A DNA stretch of 14,694 bases from Candidatus Equimonas enterica (GTDB taxonomy: Bacteria; Bacteroidota; Bacteroidia; Bacteroidales; Bacteroidaceae). Shown piece after piece: positions 1 to 7,037 of the stretch (its first letter is position 1; the number at the start of each line of letters is the position of its first letter). The notes below the pieces were generated by a model. It did no database searches, was not told the origin of the DNA, and worked only from the letters and a program-made list of their open reading frames with translations. A program made the translations under genes and the position numbers. The stretch spans positions 1 to 14,694 of the forward strand of contig JAGHRU010000141.1 of NCBI GenBank assembly GCA_018066225.1, given 5' to 3'.

Positions 1-1240
1 CATCATCATCTGATACATAAGGACCTGCTGGCAAGCAGAAGCCAACCTTGAAGAGGGATTCCGATACGTCATTGAGGTAGGCTGGACTGTTCTTATAGAC
101 AGGCTGCTTGTGCATTGGTTTCCATACTGGACGGCACTCGACTTTCTTGGAGAGCATGAAGACACGGAGGGCTTCTACGTTCTCGTTGGGCTGGCAGTCG
201 GTGGTGGCACTATCTACTGCCTTGATGACTCCGGCGGCCCCACCAACAGCTGTCTTGATGACTTCCTTGTAGGCATTCTCCTGACCCTTGACCTTGACAT
301 CGGAATCGATGGTAGCTGCACAGAGCCAGAAGTTGGCATCGTAACGAGGATCGGCTGACTGTTCGTGGAGGGTGATACCGGGAACATCCTTTAAGAGTTG
401 CTTGTAAAGTTCTTGAACGTGCTTGTGGTGTGCAATGTGGTCATCAAGGACGGTCATCTGACCACGGCCAATACCTGCACATACATTGGACATACGGTAG
501 TTGTAACCAATGGCGGTATGCTCGTAGTAGGGGTAGGCATCACGCGCCTGGGTAGCGTACCACATGATGGTCTGAGCATCATCAGCATTCTGGCAGATGA
601 GAGCACCACCGCCAGAAGTGGTGATCATCTTATTGCCATTGAAGGAGAGAACACCAAACTTACCAAAGGTGCCGAGTACCTGTCCGTTGAAGCGTGAGCC
701 CATGCCTTCGGCTGCATCCTCTACAACGGGAATGCCGTACTTGTCGGCAATAGCCATAATCTCATCTATCTTGTAGGGCATACCATAGAGAGCGACAGGG
801 ACGACAACCTTAGGGTACTTACCCGTCTTCTCCTTACGATCGAGGATGGCTTGCTCTAAAAGTTGAGGATCCATGTTCCAAGTCTCAGCCTCTGAATCAA
901 TAAAAACTGGTGTTGCGCCAAGGTAGGTTATGGGATGTGAGCTAGCACAGAAGGTGAACGACTGCACGCATACTTCATCGCCCGGGCCTACGCCACAAGC
1001 CAATAATGCCAAATGTAGGGCCGCTGTACCTGCTGAAAGGCAGACAACCTTACAATCGAGTTTACTGCCATCGCTGTTGTTATTGGCAAAGTTAGCAAGG
1101 TCCTGTTCAAAAGCATTTACGTTGGGTCCCATAGGAACGACCCAATTGGTATCAAAGGCTTCTTTGACATATTTTTGCTCCATTCCATCCTCCGACATGT
1201 GGGCCAGACAGAGGTAGATGGTTTTTCTTTCTTCTGACAT
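1..1240 (-). CDS. DegT/DnrJ/EryC1/StrS-family nucleotide-sugar aminotransferase, PglE-like; C-terminus cut by window edge
   Basis: The ATG at 1238-1240 opens 413 codons with no stop before the window edge. The product is a fold-type I PLP aminotransferase of the sugar-aminotransferase class, which normally converts a UDP- or dTDP-4-keto (or 3-keto) sugar to the amino sugar using glutamate. Visible marks are SAGTAALHLAL near residue 69, the PLP-nitrogen aspartate in VVEDAAEGMG (about D175), and the Schiff-base lysine in SFNGNKMITTSGGG (K204). That last block closely resembles Campylobacter PglE (UDP-N-acetylbacillosamine synthesis). A C-terminal RPVWKPMHKQPVY block, a substrate-loop signature of the family, is also present. 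At 413 or more residues it is nearly complete. It is the leftmost gene of the minus-strand glycan cluster with ugd and lies 170 nt past the HEPN-like gene. No consensus promoter was found directly in front of it, so it may depend on upstream transcription. The exact sugar is not determined. Confidence 0.93.
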   Translation of the reverse strand, partial: MSEERKTIYLCLAHMSEDGMEQKYVKEAFDTNWVVPMGPNVNAFEQDLANFANNNSDGSKLDCKVVCLSAGTAALHLALLACGVGPGDEVCVQSFTFCASSHPITYLGATPVFIDSEAETWNMDPQLLEQAILDRKEKTGKYPKVVVPVALYGMPYKIDEIMAIADKYGIPVVEDAAEGMGSRFNGQVLGTFGKFGVLSFNGNKMITTSGGGALICQNADDAQTIMWYATQARDAYPYYEHTAIGYNYRMSNVCAGIGRGQMTVLDDHIAHHKHVQELYKQLLKDVPGITLHEQSADPRYDANFWLCAATIDSDVKVKGQENAYKEVIKTAVGGAAGVIKAVDSATTDCQPNENVEALRVFMLSKKVECRPVWKPMHKQPVYKNSPAYLNDVSESLFKVGFCLPAGPYVSDDD

Positions 1241-1358
1241 CGTTATATGTTTTTATTGTTTATGTTCGATTTATGTTGTTTTATCACTCAACAAAGATTC
1301 GTCTGCAAGACTCGAAGAGTGCCCTTATGGCCAAAGGCCTCATCTTAAAGTTGCGAAA

Positions 1359-1372
1359 CAGCGTTTACGCTG
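1359..1372 (-). terminator. Short hairpin behind the HEPN-like gene, possible weak terminator
   Basis: The 14-nt inverted repeat CAGCGTTTACGCTG has 5-6 bp arms. On the minus strand it is followed by TTTCGC, so the U-tract is poor. It lies about 40 nt past the stop of the HEPN-like gene, in the 170-nt gap (1241-1410) before the aminotransferase. A second tiny hairpin, GGCC-AAA-GGCC on the plus strand near 1329-1339, lies in the same gap. I see nothing else there. A weak or leaky terminator is possible but unproven. Confidence 0.25.
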
Positions 1373-1410
1373 CATAAAAAGTAACAATCAACCAGCAAAT
1401 GTGCTACCAT

Positions 1411-2280
1411 TTACTGCTTTTTTCTAAAACAAAACTCAACCTCTTTTGCACACTGTTGTGGATAGAGAGTAAGATTGTGTATCTTTCCGGGTTCCTTATA
1501 AGAAGGCCATTGAACAACAACCTCTTCAATATCGGGGTTGTCTGTCAAGAAATTTTGCATTCTATCGTGTATCGCTCTTGAAAGATGGTATGACAGCATT
1601 ACTGTATGAATAAATATATTTTCCCAATCAAAAAAATAAAGCGATTGATTGGTTTTGTAACGCTCGCTATCTTGTGAGAGAATTTCCCCTGTGTTGAAGT
1701 CTATAAAATAAGATGCGTGAGCGAAGTCATTTCTCAATTGGCGATTATAAAGTGTTTTTAGTAGGTTGCTCATCTTTTGATGACCTGTACTCATCGGGGT
1801 GAGTATCTGCTCTTGAATGAACGTTGCCTTCGGAACTGGTACGATCTTTGAAGAGTCATTCCTTTTAGGCTTTTCAAATGGAATTTTCCATTCGTATGGC
1901 TTCCCATTGAGAATATCTGCTATACGTTTGAGAGTCTTCAAGAACAAATGTGATTCCCATATTTGAGAATAAATCATCATCTGTATATTCAAGTCATATT
2001 CCTTGTATTCGTTATCTATGCAAATGTTCTCTTTCAGCAATGTGGCATATTGATTGAGATAGAACACGAGAAATTTTTGACGGGTATAATCTTGGTTAAT
2101 CTCTAATCTACTATGAATCACATAAGGAGAGAGGCTTATATTTTCATTTTCATACTGATAGCCAGCGTGAGCCAGCAATAAGCAGTAGTCAGGGAAACTC
2201 TTCGTCTTAACAGTTTCAAGAACATTGGAAACAATGTCTTTAACCTCAGTTTCAACATCTTTGAATGCTTCGTATGTCAT
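1411..2280 (-). CDS. HEPN-like protein (R-x4-H motif) in an AT-rich island; function unknown
   Basis: A 289-residue, mostly helical, soluble-looking protein with no signal peptide or membrane segment. I do not recognise a named family. The notable motif is LRNDFAHASYF, with R183 and H188 spaced as R-x4-H in an R-N-x-x-x-H form. This is the catalytic signature of HEPN ribonucleases, which are found in abortive-infection proteins, toxin-antitoxin systems and CRISPR effectors. The motif sits in a helical stretch (about 165-245), as HEPN domains do. The N-terminal 130 residues are helical with no motif I can name. Base composition is clearly AT-richer than in the flanking genes, which suggests acquisition. 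It lies between the EEP-fold gene and the aminotransferase on the same strand, so it may be read through from the glycan operon. No MNT-type nucleotidyltransferase partner is visible. The HEPN assignment rests on one motif and is inference. The CDS itself is well supported by length and composition. Confidence 0.8.
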   Translation of the reverse strand: MTYEAFKDVETEVKDIVSNVLETVKTKSFPDYCLLLAHAGYQYENENISLSPYVIHSRLEINQDYTRQKFLVFYLNQYATLLKENICIDNEYKEYDLNIQMMIYSQIWESHLFLKTLKRIADILNGKPYEWKIPFEKPKRNDSSKIVPVPKATFIQEQILTPMSTGHQKMSNLLKTLYNRQLRNDFAHASYFIDFNTGEILSQDSERYKTNQSLYFFDWENIFIHTVMLSYHLSRAIHDRMQNFLTDNPDIEEVVVQWPSYKEPGKIHNLTLYPQQCAKEVEFCFRKKQ

Positions 2281-2284
2281 TCAT

Positions 2285-2389
2285 TTATTCTTTATTGAAT
2301 TTGGAAGAATAGTATCGCATGTTGTCTGCGGACTGTATTTGACTATTTTCTTGTGCAATCTTTATGGATATTTCAATATTATACTTCAC
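2285..2389 (-). pseudogene. AT-rich 34-codon frame upstream of the HEPN-like gene, possible gene remnant or small ORF
   Basis: Immediately after the EEP-fold gene the DNA turns AT-rich. One frame stays open from a GTG at 2387-2389, which overlaps that gene's stop codon, down to a TAA at 2285-2287. The TAA is 4 nt in front of the HEPN-like ATG. The encoded peptide is polar and protein-like (KYNIEISIKIAQENSQIQSA, then DNMRYYSSKFNKE). The composition change coincides with the boundary of the EEP gene. It may be the 3' end of a gene that once preceded the HEPN gene in an operon, cut off by the insertion junction. It may equally be a small protein, or chance in a 105-nt intergenic stretch. Confidence 0.2.
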
Positions 2390-3276
2390 TCCGGCACCCT
2401 CACCATCGCCACCAATGGCAAATGGTCGGAGTACGGCGCGGTGCCATCGACGTGGATGTCGGTGACAGTGATAGCGTCGGAAACGAGGAGGTGGTCGAGG
2501 CGGAAGTGGCGCCAGCCCTCGCGGTAGGTGAAGCCGAAGCCTGTACCAGCCGTCCACCACGCATCGTGTAGTCCCTGCTCTTGCAGTGAGCGGAGCAAAG
2601 GAGAGCCCGACAAGTCGTTGAAGTCGCCCGCAGCAATGAAGTAATCGACAGAGTCGCGGAGAGCAGCCATGGACTGCACGATGAGCGCAGCATCTTGCTC
2701 TCGCTCTTGATAGGCACGGCTTACGCCAATGCTATTGCTACAACAGTGAAGATGCAGGAGCGCCACCCGCTTGTGCCCTATCGTGGCAATGGCACGCATC
2801 ATCGTGTCGCTCCCGTTGGGATTGTCGGGCGATGGCAGCCGCTTGATGCCTGTCAGCGGGAAACGGCTGTAAATGCCCATCTCTTCGGGACGCTCCTTCT
2901 TCGGCACTTGCCGATAGATGCTATAAGGATAGTGCTGGCTGAGAACGCTATCGAGGCGGCAGTCGGTATAGTAGAGATTTTCGGGGAGGAAGAGGATGTC
3001 GGCGTCCTGCGCAAGAATGTACGCTATAAACGCATCATCGTGCAGCGCTTGGTACGCAGCCTTCGCACAAATGTTGTATTCAAGTATCTTTATCCTTGTG
3101 CCTTGTGGTTTCGCAGGACGACGAAAGATGTTCAACGGGATTTGCTCTGTCGCGACATTAAGTCCTATGCCCGCCGCAAGAAAGAGAAGTGCCACCTTCC
3201 AGCGGCGCATCACGCCTGCCACTATCGCCAACAATAGCAGCAAGAGGATGCAAGGGATGGCCAGAAGGATAAACAT
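2386..3276 (-). CDS. Membrane-anchored endonuclease/exonuclease/phosphatase (EEP) family protein
   Basis: A 296-residue member of the Mg2+-dependent EEP superfamily (DNase I / AP endonuclease / sphingomyelinase / phosphoinositide phosphatase fold). Two hydrophobic segments at about residues 1-22 and 27-42 should anchor it in the inner membrane. The catalytic domain follows from about residue 60. Active-site motifs appear in family order: LEYNI (Asn near 68), FLPEN (metal-ligand Glu near 99), HLHCC (His near 176), AAGDFND (Asp and Asn near 218-220), RLDHLLVS (near 261) and YSDHLPL (Asp-His near 284-285). The catalytic set therefore looks complete. The substrate cannot be read from sequence; membrane-tethered bacterial EEP proteins may act on lipid or nucleotide phosphodiesters. 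It starts 9 nt after ugd stops, so it is co-transcribed as the last gene of the yhcH-like/repeat-protein/ugd run. Its stop marks the border of the AT-rich island. Confidence 0.92.
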   Translation of the reverse strand: MFILLAIPCILLLLLLAIVAGVMRRWKVALLFLAAGIGLNVATEQIPLNIFRRPAKPQGTRIKILEYNICAKAAYQALHDDAFIAYILAQDADILFLPENLYYTDCRLDSVLSQHYPYSIYRQVPKKERPEEMGIYSRFPLTGIKRLPSPDNPNGSDTMMRAIATIGHKRVALLHLHCCSNSIGVSRAYQEREQDAALIVQSMAALRDSVDYFIAAGDFNDLSGSPLLRSLQEQGLHDAWWTAGTGFGFTYREGWRHFRLDHLLVSDAITVTDIHVDGTAPYSDHLPLVAMVRVPE

Positions 3277-3285
3277 CGCAAACGG

Positions 3286-4680
3286 TTAGTCCTTTCTAAA
3301 CAGGTCGCGTGTATAGACCTTCTCCTGCACATCGTCGAGGCAAGCATCGTAGCGGTTGGCGATGATGGCTGCCGACTGCTGTTTGAAAGCGGCAAGGTCG
3401 CCGATGACGCGAGAGCCGAAGAAAGTTGTGCCATCGGGCAACGTGGGCTCGTAGATGATGACCTCTGCCCCTTTGGCCTTGATGCGCTTCATCACGCCTT
3501 GTATGGAAGACTGGCGGAAGTTGTCGCTACCCGCCTTCATCGTCAAGCGATAGACGCCAATGACAGGGGCGGTCTCACCACTGACATACTGGTTGTTGTC
3601 GCTATAACTATACCAGCCAGCGCGTTTCAGCACTTGGTCGGCAATGAAATCCTTACGCGTACGATTGCTCTCGACGATGGCCGACATCATCTGCTGCGGC
3701 ACATCTTGGTAGTTGGCCAACAGTTGCTTGGTGTCTTTGGGCAGGCAATAGCCGCCGTAGCCGAAACTGGGGTTATTGTAGTGCATGCCGATGCGTGGGT
3801 CGAGGCCGATGCCTTGGATGATAGCAGCGGCATCGAGACCTTTGACTTCGGCATAGGTGTCGAGTTCGTTGAAGTAACTGACGCGCAGAGCAAGGTAGGT
3901 GTTGGCAAAGAGTTTGACAGCCTCGGCCTCCTTCATGCCCATGAAGAGCACATCGATATCCGCTTTGAGTGCACCCTCTTGCAAGAGGGCTGCGAAGGTG
4001 CGTGCATAGTCCTCCATGTGGTTGCCTGCCACCTTCTTGATGGCTGCATTCTCCTCGGCATACGCTGGTGCGTCGATGAGTTTGGGATAGCCCACGATGA
4101 TGCGCGAAGGATAGAGGTTGTCGTAGAGCGCTTTACTCTCGCGCAGGAATTCGGGCGAGAAGAGCAGACAAAACTTGCGGTCGCTGCCAAGGGCAATCAT
4201 CTGCTTGGCATACTTGACGTACAGGCTGCGGCAATAGCCCACGGGAATAGTGCTCTTGATGACCATCACCGCCTCGGGATTGACCCGCTGCACTTGTGCG
4301 ATGACCTCTTCCACATGCGTGGTGTCGAAGTAGTTTTTGACCGGGTCGTAGTTGGTAGGCGCGGCGATGACCACGAAGTCTGCGTCCTTGTAGGGAGACC
4401 CCTCCGACTCCCCTTCAAGGGGAGAGACAGATAAAGCAGCACGAAGAGAACCTGTGCAAGTGGAAGAAGGGTCTCTATGCTCACCGGCTATTACCTTGGG
4501 GAGATATTGCTCAATATACTCATCCTGTATGGGGGATATGCCCTTGTTGATTTTCTCAACTTTCTCGGGAATAATATCCACAGCGATGACCTCATGATGT
4601 TGCGCCAGTAGTGTGGCGATGCTAAGGCCGACGTAGCCAGTGCCAGCAACGGCTATTTTGAGTTCGTTGAAGTTTCTCAT
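3286..4680 (-). CDS. ugd: UDP-glucose 6-dehydrogenase, with an unusual internal insertion
   Basis: Oxidises UDP-glucose to UDP-glucuronate with two NAD+, supplying uronic acid for capsule, exopolysaccharide or other surface glycans; cytoplasmic. The Rossmann motif is VAGTGYVG (residues 11-18). The central block TEAxxKLFANTYLALRVSYFNELDTYAE-like segment lies at about 251-278, and the catalytic cysteine is C312 in FGYGGYCLPKDTKQL. The C-terminal UDP-sugar-dehydrogenase domain includes IGVYRLTMK and SDNFRQSSIQGVMKRIKAKG. At 464 residues it is longer than the roughly 400-440 I recall for Bacteroidales homologues. Much of the excess lies at about residues 63-98, a Ser/Gly/Pro/Glu-rich stretch between the first NAD-binding strands and DADFVVIAAPTNYD. 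There the DNA contains a strong palindrome (separate entry). The frame remains open and all catalytic motifs are present, so activity is likely kept. The start codon forms an ATGA overlap with the upstream repeat-protein gene, indicating translational coupling. Confidence 0.97.
   Translation of the reverse strand: MRNFNELKIAVAGTGYVGLSIATLLAQHHEVIAVDIIPEKVEKINKGISPIQDEYIEQYLPKVIAGEHRDPSSTCTGSLRAALSVSPLEGESEGSPYKDADFVVIAAPTNYDPVKNYFDTTHVEEVIAQVQRVNPEAVMVIKSTIPVGYCRSLYVKYAKQMIALGSDRKFCLLFSPEFLRESKALYDNLYPSRIIVGYPKLIDAPAYAEENAAIKKVAGNHMEDYARTFAALLQEGALKADIDVLFMGMKEAEAVKLFANTYLALRVSYFNELDTYAEVKGLDAAAIIQGIGLDPRIGMHYNNPSFGYGGYCLPKDTKQLLANYQDVPQQMMSAIVESNRTRKDFIADQVLKRAGWYSYSDNNQYVSGETAPVIGVYRLTMKAGSDNFRQSSIQGVMKRIKAKGAEVIIYEPTLPDGTTFFGSRVIGDLAAFKQQSAAIIANRYDACLDDVQEKVYTRDLFRKD
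4395..4475. repeat. Palindromic element inserted in frame within ugd
   Basis: Outer 7-bp inverted repeats GAGACCC (4395-4401) and GGGTCTC (4469-4475) bracket the segment. Inside, at 4408-4424, is a perfect palindrome with 8-bp arms around one base, CTCCCCTTCAAGGGGAG. The segment coincides with the extra Ser/Pro/Glu/Gly-rich residues of the Ugd protein (about 63-98; peptide SVSPLEGESEGSP at the palindrome). Length and framing resemble mobile palindromic elements that insert within reading frames, such as the Rickettsia palindromic elements, or Bacteroidota intergenic palindromes. Only one copy is present in this window, so mobility is inference. Confidence 0.6.
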
Positions 4681-5153
4681 AACTGCAATACGATATACAA
4701 AACGGGAATAGGAATGGGGGTGTCAAACGTTAGGAGTTTTTCGCCATACTTGCTGCGGCCTTGATAGACGTGCTTGCCATCTATGGTGCAGAGCGTAGCA
4801 TTGTAGGTGCTACCGCCCTGATGCAGATACAGTCCGTCCCATGTCGCCAGTTTAGTGTTGTAGGTGCTACCGCCTTGATAGATGTAGCGGCCGTCCCAAG
4901 TCAAGAGTTTATCGTGATAGACGCTCCCACCCTCATAGATATGCTTGCCGTCCCAAGTCAGCAACTTGGTGCCATACTTGCTGCTACCTTGATAGAGATA
5001 CCTGCCGTCCCAAGTGTAGAGCGTGGTGTTGTAGGTGCTACCGCCTTGGTAGATATGCTGCGCCACCACGGGAGATGTGGCAAGCCACAATAGGAGAAAG
5101 CCTATCAAGCCCAGCCACCACTGATGGCTACGGCGGGGAAATATGCTGTTCAT
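4677..5153 (-). CDS. Exported protein of six tandem 19-residue repeats, function unknown
   Basis: A 158-residue protein. The N-terminus is basic (RR at 7-8), followed by a hydrophobic stretch (about 13-26) ending in TSPVVAQ, which looks like a type I signal peptide cleaved near residue 31-32. The mature part is almost wholly six consecutive 19-residue repeats (residues 33-146). The consensus is hhYQGGSxYxxKLLTWDGR, with Trp-Asp-Gly at the repeat end and Tyr/Gly/Ser at fixed places. A hydrophobic 12-residue tail (IPIPVLYIVLQL) closes it. Alternating polar and hydrophobic residues with a WDG turn suggest a beta-solenoid, beta-propeller-like or beta-flower fold. It resembles WDG-containing repeat proteins in Bacteroidota, but I cannot name a family. 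Its start overlaps the YhcH-like stop (ATGA at 5150-5153) and its stop overlaps the ugd start (4677-4680), so it is translationally coupled to both. A role in handling or binding the glycan made by this locus is inference. Confidence 0.85.
   Translation of the reverse strand: MNSIFPRRSHQWWLGLIGFLLLWLATSPVVAQHIYQGGSTYNTTLYTWDGRYLYQGSSKYGTKLLTWDGKHIYEGGSVYHDKLLTWDGRYIYQGGSTYNTKLATWDGLYLHQGGSTYNATLCTIDGKHVYQGRSKYGEKLLTFDTPIPIPVLYIVLQL
4716..5057 (-). repeat. Six 57-bp tandem repeats encoding the 19-residue units
   Basis: Six head-to-tail units of 57 bp code for residues 33-51, 52-70, 71-89, 90-108, 109-127 and 128-146 of the exported repeat protein. Units 1 and 4 (starting HIYQGGSTYNTT and YIYQGGSTYNTK) and units 2 and 6 (YQGSSKYGTK and YQGRSKYGEK) are more alike than neighbours. 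This hints at duplication of multi-unit blocks. All units have exactly the same length, so expansion or contraction would keep the frame. Confidence 0.9.
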
Positions 5154-5578
5154 TTCTGCGCCTCCACTTTGACCTTGAAAATAGCCTTACGCAACGCCCC
5201 TGCACCAATGAGCGGAGCATGCGCATCATCGGGCGTGAAGACAATCATCTCACCCTTATGGCGGGTAACCACCTGCTCCACAGGGTCGTCAAAGAGGAGA
5301 TAGTCGTCCTCGGCATTGAAATCACCGATAGGCCGCTGGCACGCCCTGCGTGGCTTGACGCCATATTGCTCCGTACCCGTGAGCGGTATTTGAATGTCGA
5401 TGTATCGGTCGTGCACTTCAAACTTGGCTTCTGCGGCAGGTTTCAACGTGACCTCTGCGATATTGACCCACAGGCGGTCGCCGTCGATGAGGTGCTGTCC
5501 CGGCGTCAAAGCCGTAAGATCGTGCTGCGCGATGTAGTCCAAGGCGCGCTTGTAATTGGGGTTATCGTCCAAATTCAT
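5150..5578 (-). CDS. YhcH/YjgK/YiaL (DUF386, NanQ-type) cupin-fold protein
   Basis: A 142-residue soluble protein of the YhcH/YjgK/YiaL family, close to the usual roughly 150 residues. Family blocks are KFEVHDRYIDIQIPLTGTEQYGV (residues 52-74, with E54, H56 and E70 as likely metal ligands), DDYLLFDDP (91-99), FTPDDAHAPL (114-123, H120 as a further ligand) and KAIFKVKV (131-138). The E. coli member YhcH/NanQ is an N-acetylneuraminate anomerase, and related proteins act in sugar-acid metabolism. A small-sugar mutarotase or isomerase role is therefore likely, but the substrate is unknown. It is the first gene of the tightly packed yhcH-like/repeat-protein/ugd/EEP run, and its stop codon overlaps the next start (ATGA). 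The 134 nt in front of it hold no convincing TAnnTTTG promoter. It is probably transcribed from the promoter ahead of the NusG-like gene. Confidence 0.9.
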   Translation of the reverse strand: MNLDDNPNYKRALDYIAQHDLTALTPGQHLIDGDRLWVNIAEVTLKPAAEAKFEVHDRYIDIQIPLTGTEQYGVKPRRACQRPIGDFNAEDDYLLFDDPVEQVVTRHKGEMIVFTPDDAHAPLIGAGALRKAIFKVKVEAQK

Positions 5579-5712
5579 AAGTCAAATATACTTGATAAAA
5601 GATACGGCTTCTCTTCCCTCCGAAACGTAACTTTCAGAGGTTCAACAACATAGCGTCCAACAAAGGAGAAGCTTATGATATTTTTCCGTTTACGACGAGG
5701 CGTAAGTAGCGT

Positions 5713-6963
5713 TTAGGATTGCGCTACGGCCTCCATCCAACGGTCGATATAGCGACTGGCAGAAGGCGGCAAGGCTTTGGCTATCTTGGCCGTTGCCACG
5801 CCCTGCTTCGGATCGCGCGCTAATTGGAGATGGCTGTTGGCCTGTGCGGGCAGCCCAAGCAGGGAATAGGCCACATAGAAGCAGATGTGAAGTTTCACCC
5901 GATTGACGCGAGAGAGGTCCTGCAACTCGTCACACTGCTGCACGAAAGTCTCAATCTTTGCGCGCTGCTCGGGCGTAATGCCCCCCGTATCTTTGCGCTG
6001 TCGGAGTGCTGCTACAAAGACACGCTCCACGGCTGCAATGCGGTTGAAGAAGTGCGGAGAGTCAGGCGCGAAAGCCACAATCTTCAACTCCTCTGCCTTG
6101 ATATGCAGCGTACGGACGGCCAAAACGGGACAGCACGTCTGATGTCCGCTCTCGTCCGTGGCCACACGCTCCGACAGACTCACCAGCACTTCCCCACCCG
6201 GCTTACCTTGCGAGGTAGAGAGGAAGCCCTGCAAACCAGCAAAACGCCCTGCGATGACGCGCACCTTGTCGCCCTTGTGCAGCATCGCCTCATCGGTGAC
6301 TTCAAACTGCACCTCGCGCTCGTAGCCCTGCACCACCACCATAAGACGATGCATCTGCTCGTGCGGTATGACGAGGTAGCGATGCCCCGGCAACGGCTGC
6401 TCCATGCTCAGCAACAGACGACGGTATGCGCCACATTGCTGCGAGATGGTGGCGCGCAACGCCGCTGCCTTCTTCTCATCATCCGTCAGCGCAAGTTGTT
6501 TGTGACATTCGCTCAACTTTTGAGATAACTCTTGGCACATCGCGTGTGCCTTCTGCGCCTGCTCAAAGGCCTGTATCCCCGCATCGGCCTGCTGACGCTC
6601 GCGGAGCGGACAAGTGCCGCTCTCGCGCAGCAACGCCGCCACCTGCTCGGCCGTAGCCAGCACGAAGAGATAGTTGAGTATCTTGGGGCGGCGCACGATG
6701 AGTGTACGACCGCCACGCATCCGCACCTTATCCTCATAGGTCGGCAGATAAGGTTGCATACCATATCGCACAAAATCAGCGCAGTCTTTCTCACCGAGAT
6801 AGGGAATGCGATAGACATACCACGCGCGGCCTTCCTCCTGAAAATGCAGTCGCTCAGCGATGGTGGCCATCTCCGCCGCATCCACAGTGTTGCAGATGCG
6901 CTTCATCACCTTATTTCGCATGGTCTTACCCATATCAACTTTCAGCCTCTCGCCGCTTGCCAT
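5713..6963 (-). CDS. Long NusG/UpxY-type transcription elongation (antitermination) factor
   Basis: A 416-residue NusG paralogue. The NGN domain spans about residues 46-115: AWYVYRIPYL, then MQPYLPTYEDKVRMRGGRTLIVRRPKILNYLFVLATAEQV, the pattern of UpxY/RfaH-like factors. The KOW motif is at 229-256 (HKGDKVRVIAGRFAGLQGFL). UpxY proteins in Bacteroides are encoded at the head of capsular-polysaccharide operons and keep RNA polymerase elongating through them. Two features make this one long compared with the usual 170-190 residues. One is a charged, Gln/Lys/Ala-rich helical stretch (about 120-185) between NGN and KOW. The other is a roughly 120-residue helical extension after KOW (about 295-416). 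A consensus promoter lies about 75-105 nt upstream, and the leader between it and the start is about 70 nt. Downstream are the yhcH-like, repeat-protein and ugd genes. Methionines at 11, 15 and 20 are alternative starts; the family core is unaffected. Confidence 0.88.
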   Translation of the reverse strand: MASGERLKVDMGKTMRNKVMKRICNTVDAAEMATIAERLHFQEEGRAWYVYRIPYLGEKDCADFVRYGMQPYLPTYEDKVRMRGGRTLIVRRPKILNYLFVLATAEQVAALLRESGTCPLRERQQADAGIQAFEQAQKAHAMCQELSQKLSECHKQLALTDDEKKAAALRATISQQCGAYRRLLLSMEQPLPGHRYLVIPHEQMHRLMVVVQGYEREVQFEVTDEAMLHKGDKVRVIAGRFAGLQGFLSTSQGKPGGEVLVSLSERVATDESGHQTCCPVLAVRTLHIKAEELKIVAFAPDSPHFFNRIAAVERVFVAALRQRKDTGGITPEQRAKIETFVQQCDELQDLSRVNRVKLHICFYVAYSLLGLPAQANSHLQLARDPKQGVATAKIAKALPPSASRYIDRWMEAVAQS

Positions 6964-7037
6964 ACGAAGTCAGCCACCATCCTAACGGCTAACTCCTATA
7001 TCGCACGCACGCGAACGCGTTATCCTTTTACAGCGTG

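Noticed and set aside
1241..1410. Promoter for the aminotransferase (AATCTTTG near 1290 on the minus strand)
   Set aside because: The first base of the -7 element is wrong and there is no TTTG/TTG at suitable distance.
3499..4434. Long open frame on the plus strand opposite ugd
   Set aside because: It is antisense to an unambiguous UDP-glucose dehydrogenase. Its translation has no family motif, and the openness follows from GC-rich codon use.
5579..5712. Separate promoter for the YhcH-like gene (TACGTTTC on the minus strand near 5630)
   Set aside because: One mismatch in the -7 element, and the nearest TTG is only 16 nt upstream. It does not meet the pattern seen at the three good promoters.
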